A stretch of 64,000 nucleotides of DNA from Rotaria socialis (taxonomy: Eukaryota > Rotifera > Eurotatoria > Philodinida > Philodinidae), in NCBI GenBank assembly GCA_905331475.1, contig CAJNYU010004404.1:62001-126000 (forward strand), in the 5' to 3' direction. A model generated the notes under the pieces. That model was not told the origin of the DNA, searched no databases, and saw only the letters and a program-made list of their open reading frames with translations. This document shows positions 10,389 through 23,332 of this stretch, one piece after another. The translations under genes and the position numbers were made by a program. The first letter of the stretch is position 1, and every line of letters starts with the position of its first letter.

Positions 10389-13300
10389 TCATACCTAAAA
10401 ATAGATTAAATGAATAAATAAATAAATGATTCGATAATAATTTTCTTACTGCTTCGTGTGTATCTTTGTCGATTATTTGAACGTGTGTTGTTCGTCGAAA
10501 TGTTGAATCACTAACACTCGATGGTGATCGTGCACGATATGTATCAGATTTCGATGCCGATTCACCTTTTCCTGTATCATTCACTGAACTATGTTCATAA
10601 ACTGCCATTAAACTATTTGCTTTACGATTTAATTGGGTTCGATTAACTGTGCCTAATGGAAGATTTAGATCGAAACGATTTGTCGCCGGTAACAATGGTT
10701 CATTGGCATTGGAATGAAGGACAACATTGTATTGTAATGATGAAGTTGAATTTCCTTGATAGGGCATTTCTTGTGGTGGAATAATAATATTTGGAGATAG
10801 TGTTGATGAATTGTATGGATTTATCGTTAATGGTAATTGAAAATCGCCGATTTCTGCATCGATTTCATCTCCACTGGCGTTCGCATTATTAGTATTTTTG
10901 CGCTCCTTCACAAGAAAAAAAAGAGATTAGTATTTTTCTTTAGTGTTAAATATAAGATTTTGTGAGCGGAAGTTTGGTCATGACAATGAAATATGTTCTG
11001 AAGGTTTTATTGGTTCAATTTTCGAAAGTTTTAGCTTAGGAAAATATTTTTGAAGCGGGCCGAAATCTCCCGGAAGTCTCTCACTGGCTGTGAGTACATC
11101 TCTGATTGAAGTAACAAATATGTTTGATTAAAATCATGTTTTACATTTAACGAACCAATTGGAAAAGAACAAGATCGACTAATTAAAAGCCTGTGTAGGT
11201 TCTGATGACGTCACGCAGGAAAAACTAATAGCGACATTATATCGGAGAAGTCCTATGAAAATAAAATAGGATTTCCGAAGGCTATTTTTGTGGAACTCAT
11301 ATATATTTTCGAAGAAAATGGTGAGTGTAAGTTTAAAAGCGAGATTTTTGCCATTTGCCCCCCCCCTCCACCCACTTACAGACACCACCTTGCATTACAG
11401 ATATTAGCAAGCAGGGGAAAACTAAATAAGACATTTTTTTCTACCGATCGATTTTCTTGCAGCACATTTCACACCACGTGTTGTGCATAAGTAAATTAGG
11501 CGAAAAATCGTATATGAGTTCCACATTTTAGTCCTAAAGGGGCTGCGCTACCAAGCTCTTTTGTTAAAGTATATGATTAACAGTTCGTAGTGACAGATGA
11601 TACAATTCGATATCGTAGTTAGAATTATGTCAAAATCAATTTTGGTAACAAAATTTTTTATAACTTCAAAAAAGAACCCGGTAATCTACTGATATTTATT
11701 TCAAAGGATAATAGCACTTAGCAATCAAATTTTCGTGAGTACTCTTAATTAAATAAGATTTTGCTAATAAGGATGCATCCTGAGTTGCCGATAATGAATG
11801 TTAATTTTATAAAAAAAAAAAATTTTTTTCATCTATTCATGTTAACGCTGAAAATTTAGTTTCATTAGCAATTAGTCTACATCGAAGTACAATTGCTTAT
11901 TTTATCACGAGATGAATGCATCTTTTATCAAACCAGTAAATTCCCTCATGATCAGTGATTACACACATGCCAATAGTTGCTTAGATTATATTTAAGAAAA
12001 ACAAAAACCCCGTCAGCGATGATTTTAATTTTAGACTTCATTGAACTCTGTTTTCTCACAGTGTACTCAGGATCCGAGTCTGCAACTATCAGTCAATTAA
12101 CAGTGTATTATTGTAAAATCATTGATAATATCCATGTAGCCGATAATGGATGAATAATGGGAAAATGATCCATTATTTTCCATTATCTCAGAAATGAATT
12201 AATGCATTATAGTTAACTATGTTTTGGCTTTTCAATGCATTATTTAGAATAATGTAGAAATTTCTAATAACGCATTATTATCCAGTGCATTTCAAAGTAT
12301 TATTTAGAGTAATGTTTTTAAATTAGAAAATTCACTATTTTCGTACAAGAAATGTTGCAAACGTGATTTGACAGGTAGATGTTTGATTTGCCACAGCTTT
12401 CTGTGTATCAAGCCCTTTTCAATAAGAGTCGCACAAGTTAACGAACTAATAAAAATGTAACATGAATTACAGCGTTAAGAGTAGTTTTCGAATCCCTTTT
12501 CCCCGATAATGGAAATCTATACTATTGAAAACTTGACTCAAAATCTGATGAGTTATATCAGATTATCCTTTCAGTTTCCAAAATATTTCTTCTGGCAACC
12601 CGAAGAGTTTCCGAGTTTACTTAATTGCTAAAATGTGCACTAACAACCCGAAATCCTACCTCGACTTTCTATTTGATGCAACGAAAGACTGCTAGAGTTT
12701 TGCATGCTTTTACAATATTCTGTAGAATGAAAGAAATCACAATCCTTAAATCTCTCAAAAGAAGTTTTCACTCTTTGTCATTGCTCAGTTTCGGATGTAT
12801 CTAGTGAGCTAAAGCTGCTCACAATATCAAGCAGATTAGATCATGAATCATTTTGTTTTGGCAAATCTGAAACCATTTTAATACTATTGAAACAGCCTTA
12901 TGTCATATATACGTTCTTCAAATTGTTTTCGCTTTCGACATGATCTAAGTGGTAAGTTTGAATTGAATAATAAAAAAATGATTTATTCATTGCCTTTTGT
13001 TTTAGATTTTTATCGATCTGCTCGAAATGGTAAGTTACAATTCAATATTAAAATTATTTCTACTTCTTTTTTCTATGTTCTAGATTGATACCGATTATGA
13101 TCGAAATGGTAAGTTCGAATTTAATAATAATAAACTTATTTGTTCATTAATTTTCTTTGTTTTAGATTCTTGTCGATATGGTCAAGATGATACGTTATGG
13201 GATATATATATATATATAAGAGGGCTGATGAAAGTTAAGGGGTTAAGTTGAGTTAGAGGATAGATGTGCAGAGTCACAGAGATACAATTATGGTAATTGC

Positions 13301-16107
13301 GATATTGATTTAATAGATCTTATGTAGCAAGTGTCGAGTAAGAAATTTTCAATGTATTATAATGAATTATAAATAATAATGTATACAATTACATGATAAT
13401 GCAACCTGTTTCATGCATTATAATGCATGATTCTAAAACCTAATGCATTAAATAGGTTGCATTACCATGTAATTGCATACATTGCATTTCTATTGTAAAA
13501 TAATGCATTGCAATGTCCATTATTTGATAAAATCGGCTACATGGGTAGTACCAGAGAGAATTCATTTGCTGTAGAATACAAAATAATAGATAAGAAAAAG
13601 ATCTAACATCTTCCTCAATAATAAAGATCATATCAAAATATAATGAGTAGTTAAGAATAGCAAAGTCTACTATATATATATAATTGAGCAATTTCCGCAG
13701 CAAATGGATTACGATAATGACTATGTTTTTAAAATAAATATCCTACTGTTAGTCTAATATTTAGAAAATGGATGATTCTTCTAATGTTAAGTCCCGAAGA
13801 AAAATAAGTTGTAGAGAATGATTTCAACAGCAGCAACAAATAATTATGTCAATAATTAGATTAAAAATACACCTTGATTAACATTTCATAACTACTGATA
13901 GACTACTGGACATGAGGTCTACACAATTCAGCTAAGCACAAAACTATTTTCTATTCACACGTTAATCATACAGTCTCTGCATCTAAAACTTACGATATTG
14001 AATTTGCAGGAATTTTTTCTTCTTCGTCGCGATTTACAACACCACCATGCTCGAGGATGTAATAGAAAACGACCACTTCGTGAACCGAAATTTGTGAAAC
14101 CAGCCATAGCACTATTACCCGCAGCAAGACTTGCTCCACCACCACTATTCATTAACATATCTGGACCCATTTCAACAAATTCACGATCCTTGAAGAGAAA
14201 AAAAATATATAAAAAAATTGCGCAAAGCAATAAAAAAGAATTCTTCATACAGTTGTTAATTCTAGACAACGAAGTAAATGATGATGTTGTGATTCGAATG
14301 GATTAACAATATTTTTATCACCAGACGCATTCGAATCGTCAAAATGTTGTTCATGACGTCTTTTAGCTGCTACAAACGCATTACTTGTTGCATTACGTGC
14401 TAAACGTATACGTGTTTGTCGGGCTTTTCTTTGAGCTTTCATCTTATCTGCTCGTTGACTTTGATGATAAATACGACTGAAATTCGATACAATAACAGGC
14501 ACAGGAAGAGCAATGACAAGTACACCACTTAAACTGCATACACCACCAACAAGTTTGCCTGCCCTATAACAATAATGATTGATTTGTAATCAATAGAATA
14601 TTTCTATTTAATAAGACTTACCAAGTTTTTGGAACCATGTCACCGTACCTAGAAACGAAAAATAAAATTTAACAAAGATCTTAGAAATGTTAAAGTGATT
14701 TCTATCTTGGGTGTGGGTTTTTCATAAATATTATTTGATCTTTCAAATCTATGGCTTCTCGTAATCAGGAAAAAAATATATTTCCTATTTTCTTTTTTAA
14801 TAGAACGAAAGAGCATTCACGACATAGAAAATAATCAATTATTATCGTACCCGAGCGTTGTCATTGTTACAATTGTATACCAAAATGCAGCCGGTATAGA
14901 TGTAAACTTCGTACTTACGACAGTTTTCTCGGCATAATACATAACCGTCGCAAATATAATAATTGCCATCGTTAATGAAAATAATAGAAAGCCAAGTTCA
15001 CTGGCACAACTTTTTAATGTATAACCTAATACTCTTAAACCCTGGCTGTGACGTGAAAATTTAAATATACGAAACACACGAAACACTCGTAGAGTAACAA
15101 ATGCTCCACTAACTTCTCCTTTATGTGGCATAAATAAACTAATATAATATGGCATAATAGCAACAACATCGATAACAGACTAAAGAAGAAGAGAAAACAA
15201 AAATAGAACTTCTAATTTTTGTTTTGTTTTGTTTTTTGATAATATTAATTTTACTTACCATAACAGATCGAACAAATTTTAACCGATCGGGTGCCGCATA
15301 GAGACGAAGAAAATATTCAACAGTAAAAATCATGACACAAGCCGTATCAAGGCAAAAGAATTGACGAGAAAAACGTTCACCACACGATCTTGAATAGCCT
15401 GTTTCAGGATCAGGGCCACAAGCTACTGTGTCTAAGACATTTGCAATCACGCTAACAGCTATAAAAAACCCCGTTACATAATAAAATACGGATGCCATAG
15501 TTGATGTATTTGGATTTTCAAATGCACGCCACATACTCTCACGTGATGATAGCGGCTTCGGTTGAATTTTATCATCATCTTCATGAAGACGATCATCGAT
15601 AAGTCTTTCAGTATTTTCACGTTTTCTATCTCGATAATCTTCATAGCAACAATCACCAATTATATCGGGTAAAATTCCAAAAAAAGCTAATTCTTCATCA
15701 TACGCAGCAATACATTCATGTCTTGGATAATGTAATTTGCCAGTACGGTAAAAATTTAATATGACACGAAATACGTCAGGGTCACGATCGAAAAAAAATT
15801 CGCGTGTATCTTCATCATAAAAGAATTCTTTTTCATTTGAACCTAATAATGACTCGGGATATTTTTCCAATGTTGAACGCCAACATTCAAAACGGCGACC
15901 GCTAACATTAATTATAATTTTTTCATCGCAACGTCGTTCACCAATGCTTGTTGTCGTAGCTGATGTTGTCGATGTTGATGGTGACGATGGTGAAACACCA
16001 GGTCTTGAAATACGAAATGGTGGTGGTGGTAAAGGATGTTTTGCTAATGGAACCCAACCGATAGCAGCTGCCCGAGCAAATGGAAGCCATGCAGCTACAC
16101 TAGCCAT
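10389..16107 (-). CDS. Shal (KCND-like): Voltage-gated potassium channel, Kv4 / Shal type
   Basis: Pore-forming subunit of A-type K+ channels. Exons on the minus strand: 16107-15259, 15179-14851, 14648-14622 (27-base microexon), 14563-14251, 14188-13994, 10905-10450 and 10394-10389; phases agree; 724 residues. The N-terminus [18 protein letters not shown] is the Kv4-specific KChIP-binding and inactivation peptide. The T1 domain ([45 protein letters not shown]) is followed by S1-S6. S4 reads [20 protein letters not shown] and the filter reads TMTTLGYGDMVP, split between exon 2 and the microexon. S6 has [15 protein letters not shown], and the cytosolic [12 protein letters not shown] motif is also Kv4-like. 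The 3.1 kb intron 13993-10906 holds a repeat element. The last intron (55 bases) shifts frame so that the protein ends HEAV; retention would add a hydrophobic tail. The C-terminal 150 residues are not conserved. Confidence 0.95.
12132..13544. mobile_element. 1.4 kb non-autonomous element with inverted ends inside the Kv4 intron
   Basis: A 13-base perfect inverted repeat, CCATGTAGCCGAT, lies at 12132-12144 and, reversed, at 13532-13544. Both inner flanks carry TAATGGA and many TAATGCATTA-like palindromes (12190-12310 and 13350-13510). A TA on each outside is compatible with a TA target duplication. No transposase is encoded. It contains a tandem array of exon-like units (see 13006-13189) and a TA run near 13200. 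Inference: a MITE-like or Tc1/mariner-type passenger element. Confidence 0.5.
12941..13189 (+). repeat. Tandem array of about 80-base units resembling microexon plus intron
   Basis: Consecutive units show the same layout: ..TTTAG, then 24-25 bases (13006-13029, 13084-13108, 13166-13189) resembling ATTxxTATCGATxxGxTCGAAATG, then GTAAGTT and an AT-rich spacer. A degenerate first unit ends at 12951. Period is 78-82 bases. Every unit has an apparent acceptor and the first three also an apparent GTAAGT donor. The 24-base pieces preserve the length of 8 codons, except one of 25. Confidence 0.55.
14622..14648 (-). other. 27-base microexon completing the K+ selectivity filter
   Basis: Exon 2 of the Kv4 gene stops after ACG CTC GG; this microexon supplies G TAC GGT GAC ATG GTT CCA AAA ACT TG. 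Borders are CTAG|GTACGG and CTTG|GTAAGT on the minus strand. Only with it included does the pore read [12 protein letters not shown]; reading through the upstream donor gives TLGYDNN and a nonfunctional filter. Confidence 0.85.
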
Positions 16108-16928
16108 TTTTATTTCTACTTAAAATCTTCTATTGATTAACCTAGAAAGTAAAATCAAAATATAGAAAAAAAGAAAAAAGAAAAAAAAATTTTGTGACAT
16201 TTTTCACTCGAGTGTTTTCTTTCCAATTGAAACAAGACAAGAAAAAGGATTTTTTCCCCCCCATGACATAAGTAACTACAAGTACGAACTCTAGGTACCA
16301 CTTATTCTTGATCTAGTTAGTTATTAGATAGACATGGATAGATGTTCAAATGTAAGTTTTGTTTTTTCAGTAGTCGAATAAAACAAAAGAGAGCTTACAG
16401 TATTCTCAAATAACAAACAAAGAAAAGTTTTCAATAAACGATAGGATATTAATGAATAATAAATATCATCGTTGTAAAAATGATCAAAACATTTCGATTA
16501 TGTTTTTACTATAAATTTATATATCTCATTAGAAAAGAAAATGAATTTTTAAGAATAGTGAACGAATTTGACAAGTAGAATTCATTATACTGAACGAGAA
16601 TTTTCGATCTTCTCAACAATGTATTGTGTAAATGATATACTACTGTACAGTAAGGAAAAAATATAACTAGAAAATCATCAATAAATGAATACTTAGACCT
16701 ACACACGTTGTTACATTTACACAGTACATTTCACAAAAGGCCGGAAGATTTCATTCAATAGAACAAACTCCAGTCTGCAAAATGCACTACTTATCAAAAG
16801 TTTGAAGCATCGCCTTAAAACTCAATTTTCTCAGTTACTAATATATCATTAATTGAATTTGAAAAAAGTACATAAAAAAAATTCTATTTTGATGCCTGAT
16901 TCCGCAACGAGAGAAGTAGATATTTGAT

Positions 16929-16931
<3 letters not shown>

Positions 16932-16964
<33 letters not shown>
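16932..16964. repeat. CT microsatellite
   Basis: About 16 uninterrupted CT dinucleotides, between ATTTGATCAAT and TCAATTGAAGG. Confidence 0.9.
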
Positions 16965-16968
<4 letters not shown>

Positions 16969-17992
16969 AATTGAAGGTCAATAAAAAAATGGTTTCGAAA
17001 ATTTTCACATCATTAGCTACAACATTTGTCTATCGGAATATCATTCGTTCAATTTAGATCGGCAAGTTCATTAGGGACATTCCTGTCAGTTGTTTATCAA
17101 CATGAAAACTAATGAGATATAAAATATGTTCTGCAATTATTTTACTATTCAAGGCTACTTTTCATTTCAGCACCCATCTTTAGTTTGCAAACAACTAGAA
17201 TAATAATAGGTGCCAACCTAAAGACCTTAGCCTTGACATTGTATGCTACTAAAGAAGATTTTCTCTTTGTGCTGATCTGGCTTATCTTTAGGAGATTATG
17301 TTGAAGCGAAAAATATCTAAATTTTGGTAGTTCGCTTGAACTTTTCTTAATAATTGAATATAACTTTGTTCATCTGATTTACCATTAGCTAATTTATGAA
17401 ATAGAGTAGCTTCCTTTTCTTTTTCTTCCTAAGTCGTTTCTTTCATATTCTTGACTAGATGCATCGCTTTTTTTCTATACGCATTAACTTAGTGTACGAC
17501 TAATGTTAATTGTATAGAAACAAGAAAGAAAACGAGCCAGAGAGAGTGAAGATGGAAGAAACAAGATCGTGAATGAAAATATTGATATTTGCTAATTAAC
17601 TATACAAACCTACTGTGCGCGTATGCGCACCTAGCCAAGTCACTTGTAACAATGCACAGTGTGTTGATGAATTGTTTTGATTGCTGTTTTTATTTGACAA
17701 AACATTAACTTGTACAAGAAAAATGAAAAGCCAGATAGTCGTGTTCTATCAACATCACGTCGGTTCTAGTAAAGTATATCTGTATCTTAAAAGATAAAGA
17801 AGAAACAGTTAAAAACCAGAGAAAAAATTGAAAATCATAAAGAATTTCGAACGAGAGATATCGGCTCTTGTTTTAGACCAACAATTAAGATGGAGAGCAG
17901 ACAACTACCGATCAATGTACTTGCACATGTTTGCATGAACTCGTGTAAATTAGATATTAAGGATGGACAGGAGAATATTAAAAAGTAAAAAC

Positions 17993-18076
17993 GAAGAAGA
18001 AGGAGAAGAAGAAGAAGAAGAAGAAGAAGAAGAAGAAGAAAAAGAAGAAGAAGAAGAAGAAGAAAAAGAAGAAGAA
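17993..18076. repeat. GAA trinucleotide tract
   Basis: Imperfect purine tract of GAA repeats with a few AAA and GGA interruptions. It makes a glutamate-rich open frame that I do not take as a gene. Confidence 0.85.
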
Positions 18077-21000
18077 TGGAGAGCCAAGAAATTCTACAGC
18101 CATCCTGGTGAGTGCCAATTCAGAGAAGCACTAAATCCGTCAGTAACAGCAGCACACGTAGAAAGACTATGCGAGCTAGAACATTAAGACGACGAACAAG
18201 CGCGTGAGGACAGAGCACAAGAACTCGTGGTGGGTTGAAGAAAAGCGACAAGATATTTCAATCAATAGTGTATGTGTGTGCGCTGCTGCATCGAGCGCGC
18301 GTCGTAAAGAAGGATTTGAAACCTTTCTGTGTGCGTTCCATTACGATTATTTTCCGGTAGTCTCGTTTTTTTCTACCATTGCTGCTGTAGTTACTACTAC
18401 TATAGCTACATCGTCGTCTTCTCACCAAGAACGACAACCTTCAAACCACATGTGCCTATTCTTCTTCTCCCTCTATTCTATCCATCTCGTTGTTGGTGTC
18501 GTCAAACGCTCAACCAGAGCAAGCGAATGAACTGATTTCTTCGTCTTCGTCGTCTTGTTCTGCTTCTCCTCCTCTCTCTTCTTCTTCTAGGTTTTTTTCT
18601 TATTTCTCTCTCTTTTTTTCTTCTTCGTTTAGTCGTTTTTGCTATTTCATACACTCGACATCGACTAGAGTCGAGTGGTGTTGCTGGCTCTTAACGGTTA
18701 ACGATAATTTTGATTGTTGAATTTGTATGTATGAGGCCATACGTGAGACTCATCACGTGAACTGCAATGTATGTGTCGACATGCATAATAGAAAATTAAT
18801 CATAATTTGCATCATGCATGCCTATCAAAGTTTTATTTTTGATAAAAAATGAGTGAATGACGTCATACTGCACTAGTACAAATTATAGTAACAGCAGTGC
18901 TACTCACTAATAGAAGCATAAGTATTGCCATATGTTTGTCATCGAACATACAAGATACTTGAGTCCTTTTTTTGCGCCTGTTGTTCTATATGCTTTTCTT
19001 CGTAAATGAATTAGCTGGCAAGAGCTTATCACAGATAAAAATGCTCATGTTCTAAATTAATCAAGATACATATCTAATATTTATATAGGTACTATAGAAA
19101 TGTATACGATGTCTCAATTAATGTCCTAATTATGAAATCAAAGTGCTTGCCATAGTTAAACACCCCAGAGACAGCCGTAGCCGCTCTGATAAACAAACAC
19201 AACAACAATATCATCACTTTTGCAAACAGTTAGACAAACGAGCATATTAATATAAATATATATATTCGTAACAACATATCATTAGATGTTTGCGCAGCAC
19301 ATTATTCTAGACTTGTTTCTCATTGTATCCTTCAATGGCATTCTCGATGAATACATGGATGAATAACCGTGTATGTATGTATGTGTGTATACATAATACG
19401 TCGATAAATACGCATGTACATATATAATAATTATTTGTATTTTCTATCAAGGTCTAACTTTTAGCCCTGACTATTACTTAGGGTTTTATATGTTGCATTC
19501 GTCCTGAATAATTCGATCGTTAGTTTTATGATGCATACAGAACACAATTTATTAATCAATCAATCAATCATAATCACACAAGTTGGCCGCTAGCATTGTC
19601 AACATTTGACTTGCTCATAAAGTAACTTATCGTTATTTCGTCTAATCGAACGTATACTCACGCCAATATAGATAGTTAGTGAAAATCAAAAAAGAAATAA
19701 GAAACACTAACGGAACAGCATGAGCATTCGATTTATTCGATTAATCATTGTATTCTATTTTTTCTTGTTCTATTTTTCTCCTTGTTACTGTTGCTGCTGC
19801 TGCTGCTGCTTCGTCGACGGCAATCATATAAGATAAAAATAAAAACGGTCGCGAGCGACTAACTATACTTAAAGATTTCCAGAGAATTTTTACTGGAATT
19901 TATACTCTCTATTCGTTGTATGACAACGATGACATAGCAAAGAGAGTGTTCAATGACCAGTGACATCGTTCAGTCAGTTGCTGATCATTATTAATTTCAA
20001 GCGAAAAATAATAATAGCAAAAAATATGAATATTCGCAGCTTAAATCTAAACATGCTACCTTTCATGACAGGAACATTCAGTGGCTTAGATGATAATCGT
20101 TATCGTATCGATCGAAAACTTGATAATTAGTTTTGTACAACACTATCAGTAGAAAAAGGATAAAGTATCAGGTATCAAAAACAGAAAAATCAATATGCTT
20201 GTATCCAATAAGAAAAAAATGCTTACTTGTCAGTTGGTGTCTTTTTTAAACTAGTATCTTTTTTTGTATCAATGAACACATACTTACTTAGATCAATGGA
20301 ATTTCTTTTTTGTCACACTCGTTCACTCTATTCGTTTTGTTTTTTTATTACATTATTGGGATATTTTTTAGATAGATAATTGAGAGAAGAAAAAGAAGAA
20401 GAGGCGATTAGGAAGAATACGCAACATGCATTCCTTCCGATCCCAATCGAGCTTCATTTATCGAGAAAGGATTAGTCGACGCGTATTTAATACAAGTGTG
20501 ATGACAATCGCACTCAAGTAAGTAACATAAACCAAGTGCTAGTATTGAAAAGTGAGGATGTGCACATAAGGAAATAAAAAGAAAACGAGCTACGAACATC
20601 CATAAAAAGTAAAAATAACATGTAACCGAAGGCAAAGAATATAATATCATGAATAGAACTGTATTCAAGTGACCTCTACATTAGTCCTACAAAACAATTG
20701 GTTGTCTTAGATGAGCGAAGGAAAAGATTTGTTGTCGTTAGCAGCAACGTTTTTCAATGCATCGATGATAGCGAGGATAAAGTTTATTGGGAAGTTGTTT
20801 ATTTTTCCTAACTATTCGCCTCAATGTTTCTAATAGCAAGGGTCCGCCTTTGTTACAAAATATCCAAGACCCTTGCGATTTTGATTTGACACTGATGGAC
20901 ACTTTGCTCAGGAAAACTAAGTATCAAGTGGATACTAGCTGAAAATTTCTTCATTTTTTTCTTTTCATTGGATGCAAACTTCGAACTTTTTATTCTTTTT

Positions 21001-21263
21001 TCAGTCGAGATAAATTTCTTGTTCTGACATCTTCTGATTAATTTTATCATTTCTTAGATGGTTTCTGATTCAATCACATCACAATACAATTGTCGCCATT
21101 ATTATTATTATTCGAATTGATCTAATGTTATTATTATTATTGGAATTAATCTAATATTATAATTTGCTATTTGAATTTATAAATTGTTGCTTATTGTTAT
21201 CTGAATTTATAAGCTGTTGCTATTATTACTTAAATTTATGAAGTGTTGCTGCTGCTATATTTG

Positions 21264-21427
21264 AATCGGAGACGTGCACAGGGCAGGACGGTCCTATTGT
21301 CCTGGTGCCTTGTCCTGTCCTTTAGGACAGAATAAGATTTAGATTTTTGTCCTGCCCTGCCGCCCGCCAGAACCAAGGTAGCCAACAGGACAGGAGAGAA
21401 AATTATGCCCTGTGCACGTCTCTGATT
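21264..21427. mobile_element. 164-base MITE
   Basis: Terminal inverted repeats of 22 bases with one mismatch: AATCGGAGACGTGCACAGGG.. at the left and its complement, with A for the second G, at the right (21406-21427). The interior is unusually GC-rich with repeated TCCTGTCC/GGACAGGA words that can fold. It carries no coding capacity. It sits directly before the first recognisable coding remnant of the hAT-like gene. Confidence 0.75.
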
Positions 21428-22872
21428 GTGATGCAGCAGAAGAGCTGTTCCATTGTGTTTTGAATGACGATTTTCTATTTATTTTGCATTTCCATCATGA
21501 TCTACACGAATGTGCTCTTGGCAAGTTCAAGTCTAATTGTTTAGAGTAGAATTTTGCTGTGTTGCGCTTAAGGCCCTCTTACGAAGTTAATGCAATATGA
21601 TAAAATATCGTATTACAATTTAATGAAAAAAATCAAAGAAAACAAATCTTTAATATCTAAATGGATATCTCAATCTGCACCAGTATGGGGACCAGCTTTG
21701 GCTGATTATATAAAAGTAACAGAAAAAAATGTATGGTGCGTATAAAATCAACTTATTCAATCGACAACATCTAATTAAAGAATGTATACAGCACATATTC
21801 AACGTTTAATAATAGAGCTAGATAAACGGTTTTCTCTTTCACCATTACTGGAAAATATGTCCGTGCTTTTCGATCCAGCATACCTGATTGAGCACAAGGC
21901 AGATATTGATTCTCCAAATTATGGTCGAGCAGAGTTAGATTCTATTCGAAACAAATATCAAGATTTTCCTGGTATCGATACAAAGGCGGTTGGAAGTGAA
22001 TGGGAGAAATTGAAGCCACCATTGAGTGAGTTTATGGATAGATCTTCATCAAAGAATTTACAAGAAACATTTTGGCAACAATTTTTATTATTAAAACAAT
22101 CAGTAAATAGTCGATTCCTCGAGGAAAATACGAATTTACTTGCTTTATTGAGTATTTATTTAATTGCGCCAACCAATTCGACTGAATGTGACCGTGGGGT
22201 AAGTTGTGACTATAGTAGTTGCTTCACTAACGAAGTTTTGAAAAATATCTATGCTTTAGTATTCGACAGCCAATCGTATTCAAACTACTGGTCGTTCTCG
22301 AGTCATGATTTCCACTTTGGACGTACTAATGAACGTGTGTTTGTTATTGCCCGATGATCTTAGAAGGTAATATTATCAACTAATACAATTTGAGATACTG
22401 TTTTCTGTTTATTTTTGCCCGTTTAGTGCACGTTGTCAAACAATAATTGAACGAGCGTTGGAATCCTGGAACGATAGAGAACATAATCGTCGATTTCGAC
22501 AAGTCAAGTTATTGCTTGATGTACCACCTGATTATGAACCAAAAAAATCAACTAAGCTTGTTGATTTCAAGAGAAAAAAACTGTCGACGTCATTACAACA
22601 AATAAACAAAAAATTAAAGAAGCCGAAATCGAATGCAAGCAAATGTGAGTTTTCGTATTTATTTTTGAATTGTCAAAAGCCGTTGCCTTTCTATTGTAGA
22701 TGCCAATGGGTGTAAACGTGAAGTTTCAGCAAATGACCCTACACAAAATCAAGTGATACGATGTTGCCATCAAAATGACGAATTCGATTGGGTGGATCCT
22801 TTTGAAAGCTGTTCCCGGTGGTTGTGCAATAGTTGTCGCATCAAATTTAGTATATCAATTGATAATCAATAG
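21428..22872 (+). CDS. hAT-transposase-derived protein (ZNF862/KIAA1586-like), 5' part unresolved
   Basis: The C-terminal half of a hAT-type transposase-related protein. Exons from 21782 onward fit together: (about 21781)-22198, 22260-22366, 22427-22644 and 22700-22872. The joined protein reads LLSIYLIAPTNSTECDRG-YSTANRIQTTGRSRV, the usual hAT dimerisation-region pattern (SxxxxERxFSxxNRIKTxxRxRL). ...RALESWNDREHNRRFRQ follows, and a last exon with a Cys/Trp-rich motif (RCCHQND..FDWVDPFESC, WLCNSCR) resembling a small zinc module. Upstream in-frame remnants CDAAEELFHCVLNDDFLFIL (from about 21430) and MKKIKENKSLISKWIS (21624-21739) belong to the same family, but I could not join them in frame to 21782. 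Either the 5' half is decayed or an exon is missed. It could be a relic or a domesticated gene. Confidence 0.6.
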
Positions 22873-23332
22873 TTTTGCAATGATCATAAAGACATGCATA
22901 GTGAAGAAGAAGACGGACGTGAGCAAGAAGATGATGAACATGAAGATACAGGTGACTGACATAGTAAATTATTGTTCTTTTTTGTCAGTGAATAGTAAAC
23001 GATATTTATTGTGTGATTGTTTTTTCATTTGTTTTAACCTATTTATGAAATAGTGGAGAAATGATTTGTCTATATAACGTAGTCAGATGCTATTCTTTAT
23101 ATGTATATTCGATGTAAACTTGATATTAATAAAAAGATATGAAATATTTCTATTTTTACTTTAATTTTAGTGATTGATACTTTGGATACTTTGTGATACT
23201 TTGCTTTGAAAAACAAAGTATCATTTTGCACTGTGATAGCAAAACGAAAGTGTCATTTGACTTTTTGTTTTAGATTTCTATTAGAAACACTGAATTCGCC
23301 TTCAAAACGTCACGACAATTATTTAATTCGAA

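Larger units (their letters stand above)
16108..21263. other. 5 kb non-coding, low-complexity stretch upstream of Kv4
   Basis: No gene seen. It is dominated by simple sequence: a CT microsatellite at 16932-16964, a GAA/AGAAG tract at 17993-18076, CT-rich pyrimidine DNA at 18540-18640, a short GCT run near 19790-19810, and several ATATAT and TATG tracts. Open frames here (E-rich at 17963-18187, S/F-rich at 18204-18720) are translations of simple repeats. It probably holds the Kv4 promoter and 5' UTR. Confidence 0.55.

Noticed and set aside
17963-18187. Glutamate-rich open frame
   Set aside because: It is the translation of an imperfect GAA repeat with no splice or motif support.
18204-18720. 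Overlapping S/F/R-rich frames
   Set aside because: Pyrimidine-rich simple sequence; no coding features.
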